From contig NC_134830.1 in the NCBI RefSeq assembly GCF_004210375.1, positions 43,529,094 to 43,593,093 of the forward strand: a DNA stretch of 64,000 nt. The letters are read 5' to 3'. The notes under the pieces were generated by a model. That model worked only from the letters and a program-made list of their open reading frames with translations. It was not told the DNA's origin and made no database searches. Origin of the DNA: Tachypleus tridentatus (Eukaryota; Arthropoda; Merostomata; Xiphosura; Limulidae). Every line of letters begins with the position of its first letter. Positions within the stretch are counted from its first letter, which is position 1. The translations under genes were made by a program, and so were the position numbers. Positions 1-11,518 of the stretch are shown here, one piece after another.

Positions 1-1604
1 CCTTCTATAGCAGTAAAATATTTCACAAACATAATGAAATATCACGCTTGTAACGAATAACAATAAAAAAGTCTCTTAAACAAAAATAAATAAAACACAT
101 CCTTTCTATTCACTTCAAATATCGTATTTGTCACGATTTAAAATGAGTGACAATCTATTTCAACCATAAACAAACAGAGTGTGTCGATGTTCACTATTGA
201 AGGTTTATCGCATTTCATGTTGTTTTTGACGATTTAAAAATCACAGTATATGTTCTTTATAATTGTGTTTGATTATAACTTCCATATATAACACATATAA
301 AAATAATCGTCAGCTACAACAAACATAGAGACAAGTTTGTAATAACAAAGATTATTGAAGACTTATAAAGATGTCAAATTTTAAGGTTTAATTTTTTTTA
401 ATAAATTCTGGAATCATTCTTTACGTTTTAGGACTTTTTATGTTATTCATTTTTCTTAGTTCAGGAACGTCATTTTCTTATCTACTCAATAGTCGTGTAG
501 ATTATTTTGCAAATGCTTTCAGAAAGTATTCCATTAAACATGTGTTTCATTTGCAATTGAAGTAGGAGAAGGTTGAACATCACGAAGTGCCTGAATATTT
601 CTTAAACGGAGTTCTACAGGGAAAATAAATTAGCAAGAAATAAAAGGAGGTTTGAAAACAGTGTCAGGTCAGAAGCTTAAATTTAAAAAACGAATGAATG
701 TTTTTAGGAGACGTGTGTACATGTACGAAGAAAAACAGGGTTTCATAATCTTACCCTTCTAATATATTGAGCACTTTAGCTTTTATTTTTACCTTATTAC
801 CTCCTTAATTTCAGTATAACTACAGCATTTTCACTCTCAACAGAGACAACGCCTTACAAAGTGTTTTTTCTGCATCACACACTCGCGCTGCCATACAAAA
901 ACACAGCACGAAGACCGCTGCCCAGTTGCTGAAAATGTTAATACGTAAGTTGTTGTTGCTTACAAGGATACATGTACTACAAAAAATCGTTGCAAAATAT
1001 AGAACGGGTTACCTGATTAATAAGTTATTATGTTTACTAAGATTATATTTCATATTAAAAATAAATAATTGTTTGGTCTGGAATGCAAATCAAGTAATGC
1101 CTGTCTTTCTTTATGACAACTTTTGTTGTTATTATTTTCTTAACTGATGTGTATTCTGTTAGTTGTTATCTTATGCGCATGAGCACAAACTTTTACCTTA
1201 GCTAATACGTTTGAGTTTCTAAGATAATTGTTTCTAGCTAATAAACAGTTTTGACATTAAGATCTTCAAGATAATTTTAGTCTTTCATTTCTCGACAAAT
1301 GATTTTTGCAGCTACAACAGAAATCATTTTTTAGTGTTCCGAACGAAGAAGTTTCGTTTTGAATAAAAATCTAGTAGTTTAGTTTTCAAACGAAATTTTG
1401 ATCGAAGAATATTTTCGACAGAATAGTATTTAGGTATTTTTGAAAACACGTATTTTGAGGCAAGACAGTAAAGTTACTTTAACTGTACACTCCTGTGCCT
1501 TTTTCTGCTACAATTCGTATTTGTATACAGATAAAATAATTTATTAATATAGCTATTTTTATTTAAAAATATATAATATTACTTGTATGAAAGCTCGTCA
1601 AAAA
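1..1604. other. intergenic, nothing recognised
   Basis: AT-rich sequence with no coding region, SINE or tandem array that I can support. The longest open frame (926-1147) is low-complexity, Leu/Lys-rich and resembles no family I know. Confidence 0.5.
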
Positions 1605-1827
1605 TGGGTTTGGATCCCGGTGGCACCAAACATGCTCGCCCTTTCAGCCGTGGGGGCGTTATAATGTGACGGTCAATCCAACTATTCGTTGGTAAAAGAG
1701 TAGCCCAAGAGTTGGCGTTGGGTGGTGATGACTAGCTGTCTTTTCTCTAGTTTTACACTGTTAAATTAGGGACGGCTAGCACAGATAGCCCTCGAGTAGC
1801 TTTGCGCGAAATTCAAAACAAACAATC
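1605..1827 (+). repeat. SINE-1 copy, 5' truncated
   Basis: The tRNA-like head is missing except its last bases (ggatcccgg). The body is well preserved: ATGCTCGCCCTTTCAGCCG, GGCGTTATAATGTGACGGTC and GGTGATGACTAGCTG, then the 3' module with agatagccctcgagtagctttgcgcgaa, ending in an aacaaac tail. The same body recurs at about ten other places in the window, on both strands. Confidence 0.85.
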
Positions 1828-3987
1828 GTCATAAATGATTAGAAGGTGTTGTTGAATGAGTATTGAAAATTGTAGAATTTAAATAAAACAAATTTATCTG
1901 TATTTCCAAAATGCCTCTGTCTTCACTTATTTGATCGGTCCTGAATATCTTATTATGCAATTAGAAACGAGTTGAGCTGCAGAAAAACTGTAATATTATG
2001 TGAATAATATGGTTTCTAAATGAATGATAAAAAACACGTTCAATTTAACTTTAATATATCATCTATCAAAATTTGACATTACACAACTACACATTATTTG
2101 TTTTTGATGTTTCGTGGAATTCTAACATCTCACAGCTTTCAGGACAGCAGTTTTCTCCAAGAACCAGTTCCTAGTCAATCTTGAAAATATTCCTCATTTG
2201 TGAACCTCAGGCTCAAACTACGTAAAATAAAAGTCGTTAAATAAAACTTGGTTGACCTCGTGGTTCAGTGATCAAGGTAATAAATGGGTATTTCAAGCTG
2301 AATTAGCTTGTCAAGCCAAAACCTCACAGGATTCTACCAAGAACTAGGAAACTATTGGTGATATTCACGAGAAAGATGCTTGTAAGTGTCAAATCTCCCT
2401 ATGCAGCTCCAGTGGTCTGCATGAATATTATCTTAGGAATCGTCAGTCACGTGCAGTGCAACATTGGTAAAGAGTTTGTCAAATTACTCGGTTTAAGACT
2501 GACCTCGTCCTTCTTCGCAGAAGTCTGTTAAAGCGGAAATCGCGATGTCGGTCAGTAATGTGTCACAATGGAAGAACTAACTCCACATGCAAGATGGGAA
2601 CAGGACTGTCTGTTGTACAAAGCTTAACCAACTGTCATCAACATATCAACATTCGCTAGACAAATCTACTAATGATCAAGATACGTGATAGTGTGTCGTA
2701 AGTCAAAACAACACTGTGAATTATTAACAAGAGTATTTTACTTTATCTCAAACTGTGGCAACTCAAAATTTATATATTTCAAGTGGATATGTAATACTAG
2801 ACTCTTATTTTGTATACCAAATTTCAAGGCACTCCATTAATAAATACCTGAGATCTCGAAATTTGATTGACTTCGTTTTATTTTCACTTCACACCAAAAA
2901 GTACCGAAACTTTATTTGATATAGAAACAACTAAACTTTGATAATTTTTCAAATTTGATTACGCTGATAATTTTTTTTACATTCTATACTTAGATGTCAA
3001 ATTTGCTCTAACTATAAGCCACATGTGCAAAGTTATTTAACAAAAACTACAAAATGTTACGTGAGCTATCGGTCTGAAGTTTTTACTACTGCTTTACCTA
3101 GTAGTAAAAATGGACGTTTTTTTAGTTTTTGGCAGTCAAATTGAAGAAAGTTGACTCAGAGAAGCAAAACTATAGTGTGAAAGGCGTTGCAGATGCATAG
3201 GTATTAGTTAAGTCAAGTAAACCAGTTTAGCAGTTTCTGGGTCAACTTTTCAAAGAAATCATTCGAGTGGATGGCTATTATTTATTATTTGTTGACAATT
3301 TTAAGTACCAATTTGCTAAATTTTATGAAATTCTCCTAATTAAAAAGCGTTTAGCGTCACATGATATTAACTTAAGCAATTAGCTTAAGTAATGATGCTT
3401 GATATAATTGTACCAAGTGCATGCGGGTGATGACAAGAAACTATTAATCTAGATTACATGGCGCTACTATAAAGGAAGTTATTAGCATTATTTTAGAGAA
3501 GAAAAACTACCATCATATATTTTAAAGAATCTGTTTTGTTCTGTAAGGTATACCTCAGTTCCGAATTATAGGATTGCGATCACAAAGCTAACGTTGGTTA
3601 CTATCGAGTGTCAGTTTCTTACTTGCTGTGATCTGTTAGAATGTATTCAGAAAAATGTCATGATAGCTAAACAAAAACATCTTCGGTGTTAAAAAATGGT
3701 GCGGTCAGAAAAGAATTGAGTATGCGACTCAAAGAAATGAAAACAAATTTCACAGCCAAACTGATAACATTCATCCGGTTTCACGGTAAATATTCATCCA
3801 TTGATTAACCAGGCTCTGTTTTTGGTTTACTCGCTATCATACCCTGAGCTGAACAAACAATACGTGGTCTCTCTAATTAATGAATGAATATTTGCTGTGA
3901 AATTCTTATGGACGCTATAAGAGTGGCTAATACTTTCCTATAAATTACAACATAACTTAGCCTGAGAAAACAACATAAAACACTAAG
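1828..3987. other. intergenic, nothing recognised
   Basis: No gene or repeat family recognised. Around 2250-2330 a few words resemble a tRNA head (tggttcagtgatcaagg), but there is no SINE body after them. Confidence 0.45.
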
Positions 3988-4094
3988 GTCCATCGCTGGG
4001 ACAGCAATTTACAATGCTAAAATCAGGGGTTCGATTACCTTTGGTGGACACAGCAGACAGCCCGACTGCTAAAAGAAAACACACACACACAAAT
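3988..4094 (+). repeat. SINE-3 copy
   Basis: Short tRNA-headed SINE: degenerate A-box region, then a B-box-like ggggttcgatta, the word ggtggacacagcagacagccc, and a tail of ctataagaaaa-type sequence running into an (AC)n microsatellite. The same layout is seen at 8808 and, inverted, at 40689 and 62682. Confidence 0.7.
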
Positions 4095-4137
4095 ACTAAA
4101 ACGAGTTAAGTAATAAGATTACAATCTTGGTTAGATA

Positions 4138-4197
4138 ATCAGTGATGACGAGAAAACCCACTTGTAGAGAAAAATATATATGTAAACACGGCCGTTA
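4138..4197 (-). mobile_element. Penelope-like terminal-repeat fragment
   Basis: About 60 bases match the outer end of the PLE terminal repeat seen at 12734 and 51340: tcagtgatgacgagaaaaccc, then cacttgtagagaaa, atatatatg and a degraded acacggccgtt. Only the extreme end is present. The orientation is inferred from the longer copies. Confidence 0.6.
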
Positions 4198-4515
4198 GAG
4201 ATATACTGACTGATTACGAGCACGTCTGTAAAAATCTTATTTATTTTAATATGTCAAATAAACTAATCATGTGGTGTGTCAGGTGATTACCGTAACCACT
4301 ATAAATGAAGAATTATAACCAAATCACGCTTAGCCTTTAATACAACGGATCAAAAAAATCAGGGATTTATAATAATTGCATCGCAGTCTGACAAGACAGT
4401 CGTTGTTGAAATACTGGTTTCTCTGGACAGTTGATTAAATATATTTATCATCAAAATTTATAAACAGTGGTAATCAAAAAGAAACTCTTCTGCTTTTAGG
4501 AAAAAATTAAATCAA

Positions 4516-4571
4516 TTGGCAGAGCACAAATAGTCAATTGTGTATCTTTCTGCTTCACTTCAAACAACAAC
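4516..4571 (+). repeat. SINE-2 3' fragment
   Basis: Tail half of the SINE-2 family: ggcagagcacaaatagtc, then ttgtgta and an acttcaaacaac tail. The tRNA-like head is absent. Confidence 0.55.
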
Positions 4572-4671
4572 TATCTATTAGTTAGTTGTCATAATAATGT
4601 GTGAGATAAATATTTCCCTCGAGGTTAGAATTATGAGGGTGTAGGTTCATATTTCACGAAGAAAAGTATTT

Positions 4672-4798
4672 GGCTCCCCCTGTAGCACCACGGCATGTCT
4701 GTGAATTCATACCGCTAAAAACCGGGTTTTGATACCTGTGGTGGGCAGAGCACAAATAGCCTATTGTGTAGCATTGTGCTCAACTATAAACAAAAAAA
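4672..4798 (+). repeat. SINE-2 copy
   Basis: A nearly complete copy of a 125-130 bp tRNA-headed SINE. The head has a cacggcatgtctgtgaatt A-box region and a B-box-like gggttttgatacc. The tail reads gtgggcagagcacaaatagc, ttgtgtagcattgtgct, then an A-rich end. Confidence 0.8.
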
Positions 4799-6217
4799 GC
4801 ATGTGAATTTTGATACATCAGATACTCGTATAAATTCAGAAATCACTTTTAAATTACCTGTCATTATATAGAGTCAAAGTGACTTCATATTTAAGGCTTT
4901 AACAACTACCAATTATTTTAAACGGATTTGACAAGATACTGAAAAACCCCTTTAGTATCACATAGAATTATTTAATATAACATATGTCATATACAGTTTA
5001 TGAAACATACAGTTGTTTAATACCGGTAATGGGTTGCTCTCGGGAAATTCTATATTGTTCGTATTATATGACTTCTAATAGTTACATATTTTCGATTATT
5101 ACTTAGAGAAAACCATGTTGTAGAAAACTTTTCTTAAGTTGAAAAAACAACAACAAATCATTATCAATTGTAAATGAAGAATAAACGCTAGTTCACAGAC
5201 GTAGCAATAGTTTATTTTACTTATGTTAGGCCCTAAGCAGTTTTAGTAATGGTTGTGTTATTCATATTGTTATAAATACTGTTATTTACTGCACATCCAT
5301 ATATTCTTTTCCCTCCTCTGTATTCCTCAAGAACCTTTTTCTGTATAATGGTTTGGAAAGTTGGGTGTTTTATATTTTGCGTATTGTTTCCAAATACGGC
5401 TAGTTTTGACACTAGGCTAGTATCAGATCTATTATATAAATAATTAATATTCATGTAAATTTGTATATCTATCAAATATCAATAAATACACATTGCCATG
5501 ATTTAACGGTACGCAAATAAATATGAATAATTCAGGTTAAATAAGTGGGTTAGCGAAAATTACAATGTGGTTTTATATAAATTAAGGGACTGTTGATGTA
5601 TTTGACTTAGATTTGTAGTTTAAATGCCATAAATAACATTGTGTTTCTGAAAACGTCCATAAATTTTAAATTCAGCCTAAAAGTAATCGAACTGACCACA
5701 GGTTGATAGAGTTCGGTTGAAATTACACGAAGGGGTAATTTCTATAAAATATATTACTTCAGTAAGTAATTACCATGGTAAGGCTCGACCAACCGTCAAA
5801 GTGAATGGAATGTGATTCTATGTAAGTCCATTTTAAAATAATTAATTAATTACTATATACGTTGCACTTCGAAATTAATTCTTCTGTAGTAACACTGTAC
5901 ACTTGAAAGAAGAGCACGTTTCAATGTATAAGAAAAGCCAATACAAACGGTTGTACTCGTTTTTTGGTTTTGGTTTTGTTTTCTTGGCTTAATTCAATTT
6001 CAAATTATTTCACGCGAATATTATAATTATGCAAAGTTATCTTGACACGTGGAAGTGATTATTAACCACAGGAAGTGACAGATATATTTATAGTGAGCAA
6101 ATATATATATTTATATATATATATACAACGACAAATGAAGTTCATTAATATAATAGAAAATATCACAGATATTCCAGCAGTTAACAAGTGTTTATAAAGA
6201 ATCACGAAAACTCAAAG
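4799..6217. other. intergenic; short AT microsatellite
   Basis: No gene recognised. An (AT)n tract lies at about 6103-6125. The minus-strand frame at 5233-5475 has no recognisable domain. Confidence 0.45.
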
Positions 6218-6274
6218 TGGTAAGTTACGGCCTTGCAACACTAACATCCGGAGTTCGATTTCCATCTGCGAAGA

Positions 6275-6545
6275 CCCAGCATGGCAGGTTGTTAGGGCGC
6301 TCGACTTCTAATCTGAGGGATACGGGTTCCAATCCTCATCACACCAGACATGCTCACTCTTTTAGCCGTGAGGGCGTTATAATATTACGGTTAATACCAC
6401 TATTCGTTAGTAAAAGAATAGTCCAAGAGTTGGCGGTGGGCGGTGATGACTAGCTGCCTACCTTGTAACCTTTACACTGCTAAATTAGGGCGGCTAGTGC
6501 AAATCGTTCTCGTACAGCTAATCGTGAAATGTCTAAACAAACAAA
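6275..6545 (+). repeat. SINE-1 full-length copy
   Basis: tRNA-like head starting cccagcatggcagg, with gggcgctcgactt and a B-box gggttccaatcc. The diagnostic body follows (gcgttataatattacgg, agagttggcggtgggcgg, tgatgactagctgcc), then a diverged 3' module and an aaacaaacaaac tail. Just upstream, 6218-6270 carries a fragment of another tRNA-like head (ggagttcgatttcc). Confidence 0.85.
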
Positions 6546-6784
6546 CATAGCTACTGTAACTAACAAGTCAACCATTACAGGATCGTGAATTTTTTTTTTA
6601 AATAACAAAGTACTACAATATGCCCTAAATCTGCTTCATTAACTCCCAGTATTAATATTTATTGATTTTATTCTGCACCAATAAACATAGTTAAACTAAA
6701 ATCTTGTAAAATTGCGGGTGATTTTCTTGAAACGAAGAGAAACAAAATATATATATTGCTGCATATCGATCTTTTTTCCCTACA

Positions 6785-6910
6785 GCCTCCCAGTAGCAAA
6801 GCGGTATGTCTGTGGGCTTTAAATGTTAGAAATAGGGGCTCGATACCCGTGGTAGGCACAGCACAGATAGCCCAATGTGTAGCTTTGTGCTTAACAACAA
6901 ACGAACAAAC
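6785..6910 (+). repeat. SINE-2 copy
   Basis: Complete copy: cctcccagtagcaaagcgg head, ggctcgatacccgtgg B-box region, gcacagatagcccaatgtg, tagctttgtgcttaa and an acaaacgaacaaac tail. Confidence 0.85.
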
Positions 6911-8000
6911 TTTGCTTCTTGTGGCTACCTAGTGAACAGTATAATAGCTAATACATTATTTATTTTGGATGTGTTTCCTTTCAAACATTACTGAACACGG
7001 GTAATAGACAAACACTGACAACTACTATAACCTCTCTTCATAGCTTCTTTTATGTTTCAGTTAATCAGCAATGTCAGTAAACAAATGTTCAAACGAAATA
7101 TCCTCCAGCATTTAGAACCGTTTCTTCTTTTTTCGTGCTGGATAGGACAAAAGTATCTATACAATTGTACCAAACGATTGGTACAGCTAATGTTATTTGG
7201 CCGGTACTAAAGAATATATAACAAACACAACTGAAACAGAAATAATTATTGTCTGTTTCAGGGTGATAGTTACAACCAAACTATTTTGTAAATGAAACAA
7301 CTTTAAAGTTATTTCTGCCCCACCCTGTATACCCCCCCAATCTATTATAATTTAGTCTTTCAAAGCATCTAAACCAAGTAGGGGGAAGCCAGTAATTGTT
7401 GTTGTGCGTTAAAAGATGGCACAAGAGAGTCATTAAGGTAATGTTTTTGCTTTTGCTGCATAACTTTCAAAGGACCAACGTAAAAACTGAAACGTGATCG
7501 ATTGCAATGTGAAATATTAACTCTTTTGTTAACAATATAATATATCTATCATTATTCATTCCACGTTCTCTTCAGGTTTCTCTTCTTTCACAAAGCAATT
7601 TAGATTTCACTGTGCCCTATCACATCGACAGTGTGCAGTGACGAGCCGTATGAAATAAGAACCTAATTTACCAAAAACTAATTTGTCATCATAATTTTTT
7701 TGGCTCAAATGTGTATATCTTGTCTGTATGTTTCCTCGGTGGTCGTTCTTATGTTTTCTTTCAGAGTGCGTTTGTTGCGAAACTATTTGACGTCATTGTA
7801 CAGGTGTATTTGAACACAGTTAAATATCAGATATACGATCAGTGATGTATGATATTCTTAACAGTATTTTCTATTAGAAGTGTAATTTCTTTTTAACAAG
7901 TGGAATCACAATATCACAGCTTAACACGTCATCACCGATGAACGTGATGAACATAGCGTGGTTGAAGTATTGCTGGACTCTTTAAAAAAAAAGTCTACTC
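6911..8000. other. intergenic, nothing recognised
   Basis: No coding signal or repeat family that I can support. A short pyrimidine-rich and C-rich patch occurs near 7315-7340. Confidence 0.45.
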
Positions 8001-8128
8001 AGAGGCACACAACTGGCTCAGCGGTAAATCTGCGAGCTTATAACTTTAAAATCCGGATTTCGATACTCATAATAGACACAACACAGACAACCCATTGTGT
8101 AGCTTTGCTCTTAACAACAAACAAACAA
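8001..8128 (+). repeat. SINE-2 copy
   Basis: Diverged copy: caactggctcagcggtaaat head, atttcgatactcataat in place of the B-box, acacagacaacccattgtg, tagctttgctcttaa and a caaacaaacaaa tail. Confidence 0.75.
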
Positions 8129-8196
8129 ATCTTTTCAGAAAATCCTAAAGGACCGAAATATTAAGGCAGTACTAAACAATTTGATACGCCTGGTAC

Positions 8197-8330
8197 TGCT
8201 GTTTCTGTTTGTTATTAAGCACAGAACTACACAAAGAACTATCTGTGCACACTATGGGTATCGAAACCCGGTTTCTAGCTGTAGAAATACGTAGACCTGC
8301 CGCTGTGCCACTGACACAGTGATTCGTTGT
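8197..8330 (-). repeat. SINE-2 copy, inverted
   Basis: Reverse complement of the SINE-2 plan: tgtttgttattaagcacag (tail), then tatctgtgc, gggtatcgaaacccgg (B-box region) and the complement of the head ending cgctgtgccactg. It lies about 70 bases from the forward copy ending at 8128, so the two form an inverted pair. Confidence 0.75.
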
Positions 8331-8462
8331 TTAGTGAAATATTTCTTCTTTAAAACAATATTTTTTCTTCTTCTTTTTCTCTTAAACTTCATCTTCCTAT
8401 GATCGTCCATAAACTTACATATACGTACGTCCATATTTTAAACCTAGTAAATTGTCATTCGG

Positions 8463-8720
8463 GAACTGGCAAGTTTTGGTAGTTAGAGTTCTCGACTCGC
8501 AATCTGTGGGGTTGTGGCATCGAAGTTCGACATGCACGACGTTTATCCATGGGGTGTTATAATGTTACGATGAGTCCCGCTATTCCTTAATAAAACAGTA
8601 GACAAAGAGTTGGTAGTTGGGTGGTGTTGTCTAGTTGCCTTCCCTCTCGTCTATCGTTTCAAAATTAGAGACAGCTAACACGGAAAACCCTTAAGTATTT
8701 ATGCATGATGTCCAAAACGA
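8463..8720 (+). repeat. SINE-1 copy, old
   Basis: Heavily diverged but collinear with SINE-1: ggttagagttctcgactcg-type head, ggggtgttataatgttacg, gagttggtagttgggtggtg, gttgccttccctctcgtct and a degraded 3' module. Confidence 0.7.
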
Positions 8721-8807
8721 CACAAAGAAATAGCTATCTCAGTATTTATCTGTTATTAACTTGCATTTAAAAATGGAGTACGTTAATTCTTCACTTTATG
8801 TAGTAGT

Positions 8808-8935
8808 ACCTCGCTAGTACAGCGATAAGTCTTCTGATTTACAACGCTAAAATCAGCGGTTCGATCCTCCTCAGTGGACTCAGCAGATAGCCCAATGTGG
8901 CTTTGTTATAAGAAAACACACACACATAAACACAC
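8808..8935 (+). repeat. SINE-3 copy
   Basis: Best SINE-3 copy in the window: cctcgctagtacagcg head, acaacgctaaaatcagcgg, B-box ggttcgatcc, gtggactcagcagatagccc, atgtggctttgttataag and an (AC)-rich tail. Confidence 0.8.
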
Positions 8936-9192
8936 ATTTCATGTAGAATTTCAAATTAATCTTCTGGTTATCCTAATCTAGTTATTATAGTGTGCTCTGT
9001 TATTGTTCACAATCAATAGCCTCAGAAAATCAAATTGAAGTTTAAATACTGTAATACATTTGCTTGAACAAAACACCATTAAGTCAGTTAAGAAGGAAAC
9101 ATTAAATTTGTGGGGAAAACTATACACAGAGAAATGCGAAAAATTTTATTTCACATATCGAATACCTAAAAGTCTTGATGTAAACTTTGCCG

Positions 9193-9450
9193 TAGTGCCT
9201 AGACCCAGGTGTTTCAGCATTCAATTCCGAATCTGAGAGTTGCAGGTTCGAATCATGTCACCGAACATGCTCGTCTGCTTAGCCATAGTGTGCTACAATG
9301 AGACTATCAATCCCAATATTTATTAGAAAAAGAGTAACCCAAGTGTTGGCGTTGAGTGATATTATCTAGCTACTTTTCCTATACTCTGTTACTTCAAAAT
9401 TAGAAATGGGCAAACGAAGATAGCCCTCTTGTAGCTTTGTGCGACATTAT
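9193..9450 (+). repeat. SINE-1 copy, old
   Basis: Diverged head with an intact B-box (caggttcgaatcat). The body has accgaacatgctcgtctg, caatcccaatatttattag, agtaacccaagtgttggcg and gatagccctcttgtagcttt. Confidence 0.7.
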
Positions 9451-9636
9451 TACCATCATCATTGTATATAACGTCTCGAGAACACATTATAACTTTATAA
9501 CGAGTTTCATTCGTTGCCTAGTTATTTATTTTATTTTTTACATTAGTTGAATAGCCAAGTCTTACATATTTAACCATCGCGACTTCATATAAATACTTTG
9601 AAATTACATTGGAGGATCTTTTCTTTCATCAGTTGT

Positions 9637-9760
9637 AACGGTTGTGTTCATCTGTAAATTTATGGAAGTAATAACGCTAAATATCGTTGTTCAATACCTC
9701 AGGTGAACACATAACAGGTAGTCCATTGGGTAACTTTATGTTTAAACACAAACGAACATA
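9637..9760 (+). repeat. SINE-2 copy, degraded
   Basis: Recognisable by order rather than identity: aacgctaaatatcgttgttc, aataccTcaggtgaacac-type centre, caggtagtccattgggtaac and an aaacacaaacgaac tail. Confidence 0.5.
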
Positions 9761-10904
9761 CAAAATTTCAATTGTAATATCTCATTATATATTCAGAATA
9801 CCTTAATTAATCATTGACATTTCCAATACTCACTAACGCGAGTCACACGCCAATTAATTTACCTGCTTTTATCAACCAATCAATAAACAAATTGGGGTCC
9901 GTGGTTTGTTTTCTAGTCTAGATAAATTGGCTTTTTTTTTTTTTTACTCGTAACACGCGAACTTAAACAAAAAGAAAGAAATGTTAATGTATATTTGTTC
10001 TAGCACAAAGTTGTTTAGGATACTAGTTGTACTGTATTCACCACAGAAATCAAACACTGAATGTTAAGATTCTAAACTTTTAACCTTACTCCTGAAACCA
10101 CTTTGGGGTAAAGCATTACACCTATAATTCAATAAATAAATAAAGTTACACAACGAATTTTTTTTTCTCTCTCTCTAGACGCATAATGTGGGGAAAGCTA
10201 TTTGTATAACAAAACAAGAAACGTGATATAATCATATGTCTACAATGAGAAATTCTCATGTATTGGAAGATCGAAAATCCTCACCTGTTTGTTAATAACA
10301 GCGATATAGAAATCACATAGAGTTATTGTGATTAATAAATTCGAATAAAATAGTGTCGTTGAATTTCAAGCCGTACGTGTAAACAGCCTCACGTTTGATC
10401 AATGATACATTTACGGACTTACAAGACTAAATTCTGGGTTTGATTCCCTGCTATTAACCTATTGCGTGCATTTAGGCAACAATAATAACAAAATAACAAA
10501 ATTTCCAGATATATATTAATACTAGATAAAAAATGAGTTTATAAGTTGTTCAAAGATCGTTTATATCTAATGTATCTTCCATACACCAGTATACAAAGCA
10601 GAATTTGAACTCCTAGAAGATAACAGATACCAATCTGCAGCGTCATCTATTGACTAATGAACATAATGAAAAATTGAGAAAAATAAAGTAAAATAAAATT
10701 TTAACATTTTATAAGAATTTGAGGAATAAACCTCATTGAACTTTTGATATATATATTTTGTTCTATTTTAGTTGTTCAAAAATGAAGCTATATAAAGATG
10801 AAAAACATTAATTGATTTTTTATTAATTTAAAAATTTAAGGATATATCGCATAAGAAAAAACACGATACACATGTTCACCCATTCTTATTTCCCCTATTA
10901 TTTC
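9761..10904. other. intergenic; one degraded SINE-like fragment
   Basis: No gene recognised. 10388-10470 keeps the SINE-2 order (tttacggacttacaagac, gggtttgattccctgc, ctattgcgtgc), but too degraded for a separate call. A poly-T run is at about 9929 and a CT tract at about 10165. Confidence 0.4.
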
Positions 10905-11010
10905 AACGGTAATTCTGCGAGATTATAACGCTATAAATTGAGTTTTAACACCTAAAGTGAGCAAAGCACAGGTAGACCATTATGTAGCTTTGTGCTTAAT
11001 AATAAAGACA
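10905..11010 (+). repeat. SINE-2 copy, degraded
   Basis: The head begins acggtaattctgcgagatt. The centre is degraded. The 3' module reads gcaaagcacaggtagaccat, then tgtagctttgtgcttaataa. Confidence 0.55.
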
Positions 11011-11475
11011 CAAATTATTATTTTGGCATTCCTTACGTGACATAAAATATAAATGTATATGATATATATATATAAATGAAGGAACGACAGTGATTTTTTA
11101 AGGACAATAGGCACTTTAAAACTTACAAAATTAACTTTATTTTTCAGTGTGTCATAGAAATTACTTAATATAATTTTGTGATGACAAACTGTAAATTATC
11201 ATCATTTACTAAATTCGTAGTTTGCAGTTAAATTATGATGTATATTATATTTAATTTGTATTTTTTAAATTATTTTAAGTATTTCTTAAGTAGATGGCGA
11301 CATTGCATTACTTTGTGTGCAATACGTATGGAGTGTTTGGAAGTATTTTCTATATTTGTAGTTTGAACTAACTCAGTAATTAACTATTTAACGTGTTATA
11401 CTGTTGCTTTTTAAAATAATACTGTTATCTAAAACTTAAGATAATTAGCAAAGCTGCTGAGTTTGTTGCAGGAAC
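11011..11475. other. upstream flank of DTD1, possible 5' UTR
   Basis: AT-rich sequence immediately upstream of the DTD1 start codon. No TATA box or initiator can be assigned with confidence. An AG preceded by ctgctgagtttgttgc ends at 11470, six bases before ATG. A non-coding 5' exon spliced here is possible but not shown. Confidence 0.35.
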
Positions 11476-11518
11476 ATGAAAGCGGTTGTACAGAGAGTCA
11501 TGAAGGCTAGCGTTTTGG
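11476..11518 (+). CDS. DTD1: DTD1 exon 1
   Basis: Encodes residues 1-14 and the first base of codon 15 (MKAVVQRVMKASVL). The donor is G|GTAGGC. The reading frame stays open only to this donor before the intron loses similarity to the family. Confidence 0.9.

Noticed and set aside
926..1147. 73-codon open frame on the plus strand
   Set aside because: Leu/Lys/Ile-rich translation of AT-rich DNA with no motif, no splice context and no neighbouring gene.
6218..6540. Possible functional tRNA gene (A- and B-box-like words)
   Set aside because: The cloverleaf cannot be closed, and the sequence continues directly into a SINE-1 body. The same holds for the heads at 14438, 56138 and 60708.
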